From Candidatus Rokuibacteriota bacterium (lineage in GTDB: Bacteria; Methylomirabilota; Methylomirabilia; Rokubacteriales; CSP1-6): a stretch of 33,541 nucleotides of DNA. Each line of letters begins with the position of its first letter. Position 1 is the first letter of the stretch. This document shows, in pieces, positions 8,328 through 16,020 of this stretch. The notes below the pieces were generated by a model. It had not been told where the DNA came from, ran no database searches, and saw only the letters and a list, made by a program, of their open reading frames with translations. The translations under genes were made by a program, and so were the position numbers. The stretch lies in contig JACQWA010000106.1 of assembly GCA_016209425.1 (NCBI GenBank), forward strand, positions 1 through 33,541, written 5' to 3'.

Positions 8328-8585
8328 ATGCGCGGTCTTCTCTTGCTCGGGTGGCTTCTTCTCCTCGCGGTGCTGCTCTGGCCGATTGTGCGGCGCTTCC
8401 TCCCTCCGCGCCGGGCTGGTGCCGGGCGGCCCCGGGCGATCCAGGATGAGCTCGTGAAAGACCCCGTCTGCCAGACGTATGTCCTCCGGTCCCGAGCCGT
8501 CACGCGGGCCGTGGGCGGGGTGACCCGCTACTTCTGCAGCCGGGAATGCGCGGCACGATTTGCCGCCATCCGGGGCGAGAGGTGA
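8328..8585 (+). CDS. membrane-anchored YHS/TRASH-type metal-binding small protein
   Basis: An 85-residue protein found inside the longer track ORF 7899..8585; the real start is the ATG at 8328. Residues 2-21 form one hydrophobic helix (GLLLLGWLLLLAVLLWPIV), followed by a basic segment. The C-terminal domain carries DPVCQTYV and then YFCSRECAARF, the spaced cysteines of YHS/TRASH domains, which bind metal (often copper or zinc) in trafficking and resistance proteins. Role unknown; a cytoplasmic-facing metal-binding or redox domain tethered to the membrane is the plain reading. It ends 19 bases before the HAD gene. Confidence 0.65.
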   Translation: MRGLLLLGWLLLLAVLLWPIVRRFLPPRRAGAGRPRAIQDELVKDPVCQTYVLRSRAVTRAVGGVTRYFCSRECAARFAAIRGER

Positions 8586-8604
8586 GCGCGGGGGAACGGC
8601 GACT

Positions 8605-9417
8605 ATGCCCTCGTTCGGCCTCGTCGTCCTGGATTTGGATGGGACGATCCTCGATCGCTCGACGACGTTGGATCCGGCGCTGGTCACTGCCGTCCGGAAG
8701 GCCGTCGGGCGGGGGTGCGCGGTCACGCTGGCGACGGGGCGGATGCCCGCGGCCACCCGGCCCTATTGGGAGGAGCTGGACATTCAGGCCCCGGTGATCC
8801 TCTACAATGGCGCCCTGGTGAGAATGCCGGCGAGCGGGCAGACCCTCCTGTCCGTCGGGCTTCCCCCCGGGCTCCCCGGGCGGCTCTATCCGATCTACGC
8901 CAACGCGCCCGTGCACCCGCTCTTCTACCGGGACGATGCGGTCTACTGCCTCCAGCCGACCCACCCCGTGCTGACCTACTGTCGGGAGATGGGGGTGCAG
9001 GCCCAGGCGATCGCCGAAGCGGAGTCTTTTTTGCAAACCGGCTCCTTCGTGAAGTGTCTCTTCATCGGCCATCCGGTCGATCTTTCCACGCTTCGCGCCG
9101 AGCTGGCACCCGTGACGGGCCCCGCCGCCCGGTTGGTCCAGAGCCGGACCGATTATCTCGAGCTCCTGCCCCAAGGGGTCTCCAAAGGCGCGGCCCTTCG
9201 GGTGGTGGCCCGCTTTCTCGAGATCCCCCTCTCCCGCACGATCGCGGTGGGCGACCAGGAGAACGACCTGGAGATGCTCCGGGCGGCCGGCGTCGGGGTC
9301 GCCATGCCGAATTCGCCGCCCCGCGTGCGCGCCGGAGCCGACCGCGTGGCCCCGCCTCCCGAGGCCGGCGGGCTCGTGGCCCTCCTGGCGGAACTCTGCC
9401 CGGAATATTTCGGGTGA
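8605..9417 (+). CDS. HAD-superfamily hydrolase, Cof-type
   Basis: A 270-residue phosphatase of the Cof/HAD-IIB group, which typically dephosphorylates sugar phosphates, flavin or pyridoxal phosphates. Motif I DLDGTILD contains the nucleophile and acid/base aspartates (Asp10, Asp12). TLATGRM matches motif II, a lysine-containing GVSKGAAL matches motif III, and GDQENDLEML is motif IV. A C2B-type cap lies between motifs II and III. The start ATG 8605 (MPSFGLVVLDLDGT) is chosen over the track's upstream start because it places motif I at the normal distance. Substrate unknown. Confidence 0.85.
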   Translation: MPSFGLVVLDLDGTILDRSTTLDPALVTAVRKAVGRGCAVTLATGRMPAATRPYWEELDIQAPVILYNGALVRMPASGQTLLSVGLPPGLPGRLYPIYANAPVHPLFYRDDAVYCLQPTHPVLTYCREMGVQAQAIAEAESFLQTGSFVKCLFIGHPVDLSTLRAELAPVTGPAARLVQSRTDYLELLPQGVSKGAALRVVARFLEIPLSRTIAVGDQENDLEMLRAAGVGVAMPNSPPRVRAGADRVAPPPEAGGLVALLAELCPEYFG

Positions 9418-9421
9418 GCGG

Positions 9422-10255
9422 ATGGCGCTCCACCCGGATCCCTACCGCGCGGTCGATCGCCAGCCGGACCCGCTCCGCATGGTCGAGAGCCTGGAGGCCC
9501 GCGGAAGGACGCCGACGCAAATCCGGCTCCGCCGACGGTTTCTGGCCTTTGCAGAGATCGAGCCCGGGGGGAAGGTCCTGGAGGTCGGCAGCGGCACGGG
9601 TGTGGTCTGCCGCGACGTGGCATCGCTCGTGGGCCCCAGGGGAGCCGTCCTCGGCGTGGACGCGAGTCGCGTGTTCGTGCGCGAGGCGCGGCGGCTCGCC
9701 CGCGAGCACGGGGTAGGGTCACGGGTCCGCTTCGAGGTGGGGGACGGTGCCCACCTCCGCTTCCGGGACGGGGTGTTTGATGCGACCCTGGCGATCACCG
9801 TGCTCCTTCACGTGCCGGACGCCGACAATCTCCTGAAGGAGATGATCCGCGTCACGCGACCGGGGGGGAGCGTTGGGGTGCAGGATCAGGATTTCGGGAC
9901 GCTGGCGCTCGATCACCCGGACCGGCCGCTCACCCAGCGAATCTTTGACGGCGTGGCGCGGACGATCTACGCGGATCCGTGGAGCGGCCGGACCCTCCGC
10001 CGGAAGCTGCGCTCCCTGGGGCTCGAATCGGTGCGCCTCCTCACCGATGTCTATCAGGACACGACCTTGGAGCCGTGGAGCCGCACCTTTGTCCAGCGCC
10101 GCGCCGAGAACGCGGTGAAGTTCAAGCTGATCAGCGAGCGCCAGGCCGACCGCTGGCTGGCGGCGATCGAGGCCCGGGCGCGGGCGGGGACCTTTCTCCT
10201 GACGCTGAACTTCTACGGCGTCGTGGGGGTGAAGCCGCCGGGGCCGGCGCGATGA
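9422..10255 (+). CDS. class I SAM-dependent methyltransferase
   Basis: A 277-residue cytoplasmic methyltransferase. Motif I VLEVGSGTG (near residue 58) and the acidic end of beta-2 (VLGVDAS) form the SAM pocket. FDATLAITVLLHVPD and RVTRPGGSVGVQDQD are the later Methyltransf_11/25-like motifs. The acceptor is not evident; the family includes ubiquinone/menaquinone-type and small-molecule methyltransferases. It begins four bases after the HAD gene and its stop overlaps the M28 gene ATG (ATGA), so all three are probably one transcript. Confidence 0.8.
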   Translation: MALHPDPYRAVDRQPDPLRMVESLEARGRTPTQIRLRRRFLAFAEIEPGGKVLEVGSGTGVVCRDVASLVGPRGAVLGVDASRVFVREARRLAREHGVGSRVRFEVGDGAHLRFRDGVFDATLAITVLLHVPDADNLLKEMIRVTRPGGSVGVQDQDFGTLALDHPDRPLTQRIFDGVARTIYADPWSGRTLRRKLRSLGLESVRLLTDVYQDTTLEPWSRTFVQRRAENAVKFKLISERQADRWLAAIEARARAGTFLLTLNFYGVVGVKPPGPAR

Positions 10256-11160
10256 AGCGGTTGTTGGCCGCGTTCTGGGCGGCGACGCTCCTGACGCCCG
10301 CCCCATGCCGGGCCGGTCCTGCCTTCGACGGCAAGGCCGCTCTGGCCCACGTGGAGCGGGTGGTCGCGTTCGGGCCCCGCCCGGCGGGATCGGAGGCGCT
10401 CGCCCGGGCCCGGCGATATCTCGTGGACGAGCTCAAGAAGGCGGGCCTCCGCGCCAGCGAGCAGCCCTTCACGGCCGAGACTCCCGACGGCCCGATTCAG
10501 ATGGCCAACGTCATCGCCGAGCTGCCCGGCCGCCGCCCCCAGATCATCCTGGTCGGCGGTCACTACGACACGAAGTTTTTTCCGGCGTTCAAGTTTGTGG
10601 GCGCCAACGACGGGGGGTCCAGCAGCGGGTTGCTGCTGGAGCTGGCGAAGGTGCTCCGCCAGCGCCGCAGCGAGTTCACGTACTGGATTGTGTTCTTCGA
10701 CGGGGAGGAGGCCCGGCGGGAGTGGAGCGCCACCGACGGGATCTACGGCTCGCGCCACCTCGCCGCCACGCTTCGGCGCGACGGCCGCCTGAATCAGCTC
10801 CGGGCCGTCATCGTGGTGGACATGATCGGCGATCGACGGCTCGACATCCGGCGGGAAGCGACCTCGACCGCCTGGCTCACGGATCTCCTCTGGGGCAGCG
10901 CCCGGCGGCTCGGGTACCGGGCCCACTTCCTGGACGAGACCCTCGCCGTGGAGGATGACCACGCCCCGTTTTTGAGAGCCGGGATCCCGTCGGCATTGCT
11001 CATCGACTTCCACTACGAACCTTACTGGCACACGCCTGAGGACACCCTGGACAAACTCTCTCCCCGAAGCCTCCAGATCGTGGGCGACGTCTTGCTCGAC
11101 GCGCTGCCCGCGCTGGAGACGCTGCTGCTCCGCGGCGAGCCCGGAGGCCGCGCGCGATGA
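10252..11160 (+). CDS. M28-family zinc protein, glutaminyl-peptide cyclotransferase-like
   Basis: A 302-residue exported protein. ATG 10252 (ATGA overlap with the methyltransferase stop) opens a signal peptide ending near PCRAGPA. Metal ligands of the M28 fold are readable: His104 (GGHYDT), Asp120 (GANDGG), Glu152/153 (FFDGEEA), Asp190 (VVVDMIG) and His260 (YWHTPED). The segment REWSATDGIYGSRHLA and the single-zinc layout closely resemble animal and plant-type glutaminyl cyclases, which form N-terminal pyroglutamate, more than the aminopeptidases of the family. Which reaction it performs is not proven by sequence. Confidence 0.8.
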   Translation: MKRLLAAFWAATLLTPAPCRAGPAFDGKAALAHVERVVAFGPRPAGSEALARARRYLVDELKKAGLRASEQPFTAETPDGPIQMANVIAELPGRRPQIILVGGHYDTKFFPAFKFVGANDGGSSSGLLLELAKVLRQRRSEFTYWIVFFDGEEARREWSATDGIYGSRHLAATLRRDGRLNQLRAVIVVDMIGDRRLDIRREATSTAWLTDLLWGSARRLGYRAHFLDETLAVEDDHAPFLRAGIPSALLIDFHYEPYWHTPEDTLDKLSPRSLQIVGDVLLDALPALETLLLRGEPGGRAR

Positions 11161-11939
11161 CCGACCTGATCGACAACCCCGTCAAGCGCTCACTCAAGGC
11201 CGGGCGTCCTACTTGCGGAGCCTGGCTCCACCTCTGTAGCCCCCTCAGTGCCGAGATCATGGCCGACGCGGGCTTCGACTGGCTCCTCATCGACATGGAG
11301 CACGGACACGGCGACTACCAGACCCTCCTGAGCCAGCTCCAGGCCATCCAGGGAAGCCGGGCCGTGCCGGTGGTCCGCGTCCAGTGGAACGACCCCGCCG
11401 TGGTGAAGCGGGTGCTGGACCTCGGGGCCTACGGGGTGATGATTCCCTGGGTCTCCAGCCCCGACGAGTGCGCGTCGGCGGTGAGGGCGTGCAAGTATCC
11501 CCCGGCGGGAATCCGCGGCATGGCGGGCTCGCATCGGGCGGCGGGGTTCGGCCGCCTCACGGCGGACTACTGGCGGCGCGCCAACGACGAGGTCCTGGTG
11601 GTGATCCAGGTCGAGACCGCCGGCGCGGTCCGGGAGATCGACGCCGTCCTCGGTGTGCCGGGGGTGGACGTGGCCTTTGTGGGACCCGTCGACCTCGCGG
11701 CGGCCCTGGGCCACGTGGGCGATCCCAGGCACCCGGAGGTCCAGGAGGCCATCCAGAAGATCGAGGCGGCTGCCGGGCGGGCTGGCGTGGCGCTGGGAAC
11801 GATCTCGCGGAGCTGGGACGAGGCCCAGGCGCTCTACGGCCGTGGGTACCAGATGGTGACGCTTGGCTCCTACGCCATCCTGCTCGCCCAGGTGGCGGGA
11901 GACCTGGTAAAGTCCTACCGGAAGTTCACCGCGTCCTGA
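11157..11939 (+). CDS. HpcH/HpaI-family aldolase/citrate lyase-like protein
   Basis: A 260-residue class II (metal-dependent) pyruvate aldolase-type TIM barrel. These enzymes cleave 4-hydroxy-2-oxo acids to pyruvate and an aldehyde. Visible landmarks are IDMEHGHGD (catalytic His region), VIQVETAGA with Glu153, and VGPVDLAAALG with Asp179. The 26-residue spacing of the Glu and Asp matches the metal ligands of HpaI. ATG 11157 overlaps the M28 stop by four bases. The natural substrate is unknown; nothing nearby encodes a homoprotocatechuate or other aromatic pathway. Confidence 0.85.
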   Translation: MTDLIDNPVKRSLKAGRPTCGAWLHLCSPLSAEIMADAGFDWLLIDMEHGHGDYQTLLSQLQAIQGSRAVPVVRVQWNDPAVVKRVLDLGAYGVMIPWVSSPDECASAVRACKYPPAGIRGMAGSHRAAGFGRLTADYWRRANDEVLVVIQVETAGAVREIDAVLGVPGVDVAFVGPVDLAAALGHVGDPRHPEVQEAIQKIEAAAGRAGVALGTISRSWDEAQALYGRGYQMVTLGSYAILLAQVAGDLVKSYRKFTAS

Positions 11940-11941
11940 TC

Positions 11942-11947
11942 TATAAT
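11942..11947 (+). promoter_or_regulatory. -10 element TATAAT upstream of second binding-protein gene
   Basis: A perfect TATAAT lies directly after the aldolase stop and 46 bases before the ATG at 11994. No recognisable -35 lies at 16-18 bases upstream, so the promoter would be weak or activator-dependent. It would start a transcript with a normal leader and Shine-Dalgarno site. Confidence 0.4.
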
Positions 11948-11993
11948 GATTCGCCGGAACGATCCTCGCCAGCAGCGAGTCCCCGGAGGGAGC

Positions 11994-13325
11994 ATGCGCG
12001 CGCTGCTTCAGATTGCGATCCTGAGCCTGATCGTCGCCTTGACCGCCCCGTCGGCCCGCGCGGCGACCAAGGAGCTGGTGATCCTCACGTCCTTTCCCAA
12101 GGAGCTCTTTGAAGCGTACAAGAAGGCGTTCGAGGGGGCCCGGCCGGGCGTTCACGTGGTCATCAAGCCTCAGCAGACCAATGCCGCCATCACCTACCTT
12201 CGGGAGACGCGCGCCAAGCCGGACGCCGACGTCTTCTGGGCCTCGGCGGTGGATGCCTTCCAGGTGCTGAAAGCCGACGCCCTCCTGGAGAAGCTGACCC
12301 TACCGGAACGTCTGCTGAAGCGGATCCCGAAGACCATCGGGACCTTCCCCCTTCACGATCCCGATGGGCACTACTTCGGCTTCGCGGTCTCGGGATACGG
12401 CCTCATGTGGAACACCCGCTACCTGGCGCTCCACAAGCTCTCCGCGCCGAAGGAGTGGACCGATCTCGCGGACGCGCGCTATCACGGCCACCTGGTGATC
12501 TCGGCCCCCAGCCGGAGCGGCACCACCCACCTGACCGTCGAGGTGATCCTGCAGGCCTACGGCTGGGAGAAGGGGTGGGCCCTGCTCCTCCGGATGGGGG
12601 GCAACATGGGGTCCATCACCGAGCGGAGCTTCGGCGTGCCTGAAGCCGTCATCTCCGGACAGTACGGAATCGGGGTCGTGATCGACTTCTTCGGCCTCAG
12701 CGCGCTCGCCTCAGGTCACCCCATCGGCTTCGCCTACCCGTCGCTCACCTCGGTCGTGCCCGCCTCGGTGGCGGTGGTCAGGGGGGGGCCGAACGGGGAG
12801 AACGCGCGGGCCTTCGTCGAGTACCTCCTCTCCGACGAGGGGCAGCTTCGCCTCTTCTCGCCTGAGATCGGCCGGTTGCCGGTGGTCCCCGACCTGTACG
12901 CCAAGGCTCCCGCGAGCTACCCGAACCTTTTCACGATGAAGCTCGGCGGGGTCAGCTTCGACGCGAGGCTCTCCTCCTCCCGCCGAAACGTGGTCAACTC
13001 CCTCTATGATCACCTGATCACGTTCCGGCATGGCGAGCTCAAGACCGCCTGGGCGGCGATTGTTTCGGCGGAGAACGCCGTCGCAAAGGCGAAGGCCGCC
13101 GGAAAGAGCGTCCCCCAGGCCGAGAACGCGCTGGCGGAGGCGACGAAGCTGGCGACCGCCATGCCGATGGACGCCGCCCGCGCCTCGGATAAGGAGGTCA
13201 ACGCCGCGTTCAAGGACAAGCCCGACGTCAAATCGAAGCTCGAGACTGAATGGGACACCTTCGCCAAGACCAACTACGCCCGCGCCCGCGATCTCGCCGA
13301 GCGCGCGTTGGCGGGGGCCCAATAG
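11994..13325 (+). CDS. ABC transporter substrate-binding protein (iron/phosphoglycerate-type, family 1)
   Basis: A 443-residue periplasmic binding protein. ATG 11994 follows CCGGAGGG and gives a signal peptide ending SARA (cleavage after residue 23); the track's start 48 bases upstream does not. The mature part opens TKELVILTSFPKELF and has the DADVFWASAVDAF and FAVSGYGLMWNTRY segments typical of Fe(III)-type binding proteins. After the normal roughly 340-residue fold there is a C-terminal extension of about 95 residues rich in Ala, Lys and Glu that looks helical. No permease is adjacent; the matching double permease (17371) and ATPase (20290) lie downstream beyond a signalling module. Confidence 0.8.
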   Translation: MRALLQIAILSLIVALTAPSARAATKELVILTSFPKELFEAYKKAFEGARPGVHVVIKPQQTNAAITYLRETRAKPDADVFWASAVDAFQVLKADALLEKLTLPERLLKRIPKTIGTFPLHDPDGHYFGFAVSGYGLMWNTRYLALHKLSAPKEWTDLADARYHGHLVISAPSRSGTTHLTVEVILQAYGWEKGWALLLRMGGNMGSITERSFGVPEAVISGQYGIGVVIDFFGLSALASGHPIGFAYPSLTSVVPASVAVVRGGPNGENARAFVEYLLSDEGQLRLFSPEIGRLPVVPDLYAKAPASYPNLFTMKLGGVSFDARLSSSRRNVVNSLYDHLITFRHGELKTAWAAIVSAENAVAKAKAAGKSVPQAENALAEATKLATAMPMDAARASDKEVNAAFKDKPDVKSKLETEWDTFAKTNYARARDLAERALAGAQ

Positions 13326-13347
13326 GATCCCTACCGTGAAGGAAAAG

Positions 13348-13398
13348 GCCAGTGTGACATGCGGGTGTCATCCTGGCAGGGCGGGCTCGAACTCGAGC
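13348..13398 (+). promoter_or_regulatory. tandem stem-loops after the binding-protein gene
   Basis: Two inverted repeats lie 22-72 bases after the binding-protein stop. The first pairs GCCAG with CTGGC and, inside a 2x2 mismatch, TGACA with TGTCA around a six-base loop (13348-13377). The second is GCTCGA-AC-TCGAGC (13385-13398). Neither has a T-run, so they are not classic terminators. They could be message-stabilising structures, an attenuator, or operator sites. Confidence 0.35.
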
Positions 13399-13399
13399 G

Positions 13400-13428
13400 T
13401 GGCGAGGGGTCAGGCAACCCCCTATCAT
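13400..13428 (+). promoter_or_regulatory. weak sigma-70-like promoter before the first phosphatase gene
   Basis: TATCAT (13423-13428, 5/6 to TATAAT) is preceded at 17 bases by TGGCGA, which matches only three positions of TTGACA. It would give a leader of about 115 bases ahead of the response-regulator/phosphatase gene. The rest of the 224-base gap shows nothing recognisable. Confidence 0.25.
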
Positions 13429-13549
13429 TGTGGGTGGATTGCCCCGGCTTCTCCTTTCATCCCTCCCGGGGTCTGGTTGGTTTTTCATTTGCATTCTGAA
13501 GCCGGCGGATGAATCTGCGGCCGTCACCAGCATTCCACGGAAGGCCGGT

Positions 13550-14719
13550 ATGAATCTCTTACAGAAGTCGACCATTCTCTTTGCCGACGACGACCCCGTC
13601 GTCGGCGAGTTCCTTGAGATCATCCTGAGGCAAGCGGGCTACACGGTGGTGAAAGCCACTGACGGTGTCGAGGCGATGGAGCGCGTCAGGCAGTCGTCGC
13701 CGGACCTGATCCTCCTGGACGTCGTGATGCCGCGCCTCGACGGCCTGGAGGTGCTTCGGTCTCTCCGCGAGAACCCGGACACCTCCCAGATTCCCGTGAT
13801 CATGCTCACGCAGAAGGCCCAGGTCGAGGACCGGGTGAAAGGGTTTGAATCGGGTGCCGACGACTATGTGCCGAAGCCCTTTGCGGCGCAGGAGCTCCTG
13901 GTGCGCATCCATGCGCTTCTCAAACGGAGCGAGAAGGTCCGGGCCCTCGGTCCGCTCATGGGGGTGCTGGGCGACTGGTTTTCGGCCCGGGGGATCGAGC
14001 AGCTTGGTCACGAGCTGGAGACGGCGCGCGAGATCCAGTTCCGACTCCTGCCGCCCTCCCTGCCCAACCTGGCCGGGGTGGAGGTCGGGGCGGTCGTCGA
14101 GCCGACCAAGAGCGTGGGCGGGGATTTCTACGATTTCATTCCCATGCCGAGCGGGGTCGGGTTTGCGGTCGGCGACGTGTCGGGGAAGGGGATCCCCGCA
14201 GCCCTCCTCATGGTGATGGTCCGCTCGCTCCTGCGCGCCACGGCCTGGGAGCTGAGCAGGCCCGCAGAGATTCTGGAGCGGGTCAACCGGTTTCTCTACC
14301 GGGACCTCCCTCCCTCGAAGTTCGTGACCATGGTCTTCGGCGTGCTGGATCTGGGCACCGGCCGCCGGTTGAGCGTGACCAACGCGGGCCATGTCAATCC
14401 GCTCGTGCTGAGGCGGGGGGAGCCGCCGCGGGTCCTTGAGGTGGGAGGGACAGTGCTGGGCGCCTTCGAGGAGGTCAGCTTCCCGCACGAGGACGTGGAT
14501 CTTCAGGCCGGGGACCTGGTGGTGATCTGCACCGACGGCGCGATCGAAGCGCCGGACTCCTCGGGAAAGGCGCTGGGGGTGGAGGGCCTCGTCTCCCTCA
14601 TCGAGCCGCGCCGCGCGGAGCACCCGCAGGCGGTTGCCCGGGCCGTGGTCGACGAGATCCGCGCCCGGAACCCGGGCCCCAGCCGGGACGACATCGCGCT
14701 CCTGATCCTGAAAGCATGA
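13550..14719 (+). CDS. response regulator with SpoIIE/RsbU-type PP2C phosphatase output
   Basis: A 389-residue cytoplasmic two-domain protein. Residues 1-125 are a receiver: the acidic pocket Asp13-15, phospho-acceptor Asp57 (LLDVVMPRLDG), the switch Thr in VIMLTQK, and Lys109 (VPKPF). A linker GVLGDWFSARG and helix lead to a PPM/SpoIIE phosphatase with metal aspartates in GGDFYDF (Asp192), VGDVSGKG (Asp209), TDGAIEA and RDDIALLIL. Such proteins dephosphorylate a STAS-domain antagonist when their receiver is phosphorylated. ATG 13550 follows GGAAGG; the track's GTG 13430 start adds a non-family leader. It is a tandem paralogue of the next gene. Confidence 0.9.
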   Translation: MNLLQKSTILFADDDPVVGEFLEIILRQAGYTVVKATDGVEAMERVRQSSPDLILLDVVMPRLDGLEVLRSLRENPDTSQIPVIMLTQKAQVEDRVKGFESGADDYVPKPFAAQELLVRIHALLKRSEKVRALGPLMGVLGDWFSARGIEQLGHELETAREIQFRLLPPSLPNLAGVEVGAVVEPTKSVGGDFYDFIPMPSGVGFAVGDVSGKGIPAALLMVMVRSLLRATAWELSRPAEILERVNRFLYRDLPPSKFVTMVFGVLDLGTGRRLSVTNAGHVNPLVLRRGEPPRVLEVGGTVLGAFEEVSFPHEDVDLQAGDLVVICTDGAIEAPDSSGKALGVEGLVSLIEPRRAEHPQAVARAVVDEIRARNPGPSRDDIALLILKA

Positions 14720-14779
14720 CTCCCCTGCGTCCCGTCGCCCGCCCGCTTGTCATGCGCTCCCTGGCGATGGAGAGCCCCC

Positions 14780-15946
14780 ATGGCTGATTCCGAGTCGGTC
14801 GCGAAGATCCTGGTCGTGGACGACAATTCGGACAACGTGGAGCTGGCCCGGGCGGTGGTGGAGGCCGCCGGGTACGCGGCGGTGACCGCCTCGGACGGCG
14901 TCGAGGCGCTGGAGCGGGTCAGGGAATCGCTGCCCGATTTGATCCTGCTGGACGTCATGATGCCCAGGCTCGATGGGCTCGGGGTTCTCCAGGCGCTCCG
15001 GGAGAATCCGGCCACTGCCCAGATCCCCGTGATCATGTTGACCGCGAAGGCGGAAGTCTCCGACCGCGTCGCCGGGCTCCAGCTCGGTGCCGACGATTAT
15101 CTCCCCAAACCCTTCTCCACGGACGAGCTGGTGGCGCGAATCCAGACGCTCCTCAGGCGGAGCGAGAAGCTCCGATACCTGAACCCCCTGATGGGCGTCC
15201 TGGGGGACTGGTTCTCGGCTCGCGGGGTCGAGCGACTTTCTCGAGAGCTGGAGGTGGCCCGTGAGATCCAGATGTCGCTGCTTCCGAAGGTCCCGCCCCC
15301 CGTTCACGGGGTCGAGCTGGGGGCGGTGCTCTACTCCTCGGAGACGGTGAGCGGAGACTTCTACGACTTTCTCACGATGCCGGATGGGACCCTGGGGATC
15401 TCGGTGGGGGACGTGTCGGGCAAGGGGATTCCCGCCGCGCTGCTCATGATCATGGTCCGCACGCTCTTCCGGGTGACCGCCGCGGACGGGGAATCTCCCG
15501 GCAAGGTGCTGTCCCGCATCAACCGCTACCTCTCCCGCGACATCCCGCCCACGATGTTCGTCACCATGTTCTTCTGCGTTCTAGGACCCGGCCGGCAACT
15601 CATCTACGGGGACGCCGGTCACGTCAAGCCCGTCCTGCTTCGCCCGGGCCAGCCGCCCCGCCCGCTGGAGGCGGAGGGGATGATGTTGGGCATCCTGGAT
15701 GACCCCGAGTTCGACGAGGGAACGATCCAGCTCGACCCGGGGGACCTGCTCGCGCTCTACACGGACGGGGTGGTGGAGTCCGTCGGGCCGGACGGCCGGA
15801 TGCTGGGGATCGAGGGATTGGGCGCCCTCCTCGAGGCCAACCGCGACAAGCCCCCCCAGGTCATGGCCGAGGTCATCGCGGGGGAGATCAGAAAGAGTCC
15901 GGGTCCCCTGCGGGACGACCTCACGCTTCTCATCCTCCGTGCCTAG
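14780..15946 (+). CDS. response regulator with SpoIIE/RsbU-type PP2C phosphatase output (paralogue)
   Basis: A 388-residue protein with the same architecture as its upstream neighbour: receiver (DDNSDN pocket, Asp58 in LLDVMMPRLDG, Lys110 in LPKPF), the near-identical linker GVLGDWFSARG, and a SpoIIE phosphatase with GDFYDF, VGDVSGKG, TDGVVES and RDDLTLLIL intact. The two copies share long identical stretches, indicating a tandem duplication, yet differ in receiver surface and in the NAGHVNP versus DAGHVKP loop. They may therefore answer to different histidine kinases. No kinase gene lies in the window. ATG 14780 follows GGAGAG. Both copies look catalytically competent. Confidence 0.9.
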   Translation: MADSESVAKILVVDDNSDNVELARAVVEAAGYAAVTASDGVEALERVRESLPDLILLDVMMPRLDGLGVLQALRENPATAQIPVIMLTAKAEVSDRVAGLQLGADDYLPKPFSTDELVARIQTLLRRSEKLRYLNPLMGVLGDWFSARGVERLSRELEVAREIQMSLLPKVPPPVHGVELGAVLYSSETVSGDFYDFLTMPDGTLGISVGDVSGKGIPAALLMIMVRTLFRVTAADGESPGKVLSRINRYLSRDIPPTMFVTMFFCVLGPGRQLIYGDAGHVKPVLLRPGQPPRPLEAEGMMLGILDDPEFDEGTIQLDPGDLLALYTDGVVESVGPDGRMLGIEGLGALLEANRDKPPQVMAEVIAGEIRKSPGPLRDDLTLLILRA

Positions 15947-15954
15947 AAGGAGGT

Positions 15955-15983
15955 TTGGGACTCCGCCGCTCGCCTGCTATACT
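15955..15983 (+). promoter_or_regulatory. sigma-70-type promoter TTGGGA-17-TATACT
   Basis: TTGGGA (15955-15960) and TATACT (15978-15983, 5/6) are exactly 17 bases apart, just after the second phosphatase gene. This could transcribe the kinase and STAS genes separately from the phosphatases. The predicted start near 15990 coincides with an ATG that opens an eight-codon reading frame (15990-16016) ending just before the kinase ATG. Confidence 0.55.
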
Positions 15984-16020
15984 CGAAAAATGCCGGGGCT
16001 CGATCGAGCGGGATGACGCG

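Noticed and set aside
9979-10251. Upstream start of the M28 ORF as given in the track
   Set aside because: It overlaps the methyltransferase gene with shadow-like sequence; ATG 10252 gives an ATGA overlap and a signal peptide.
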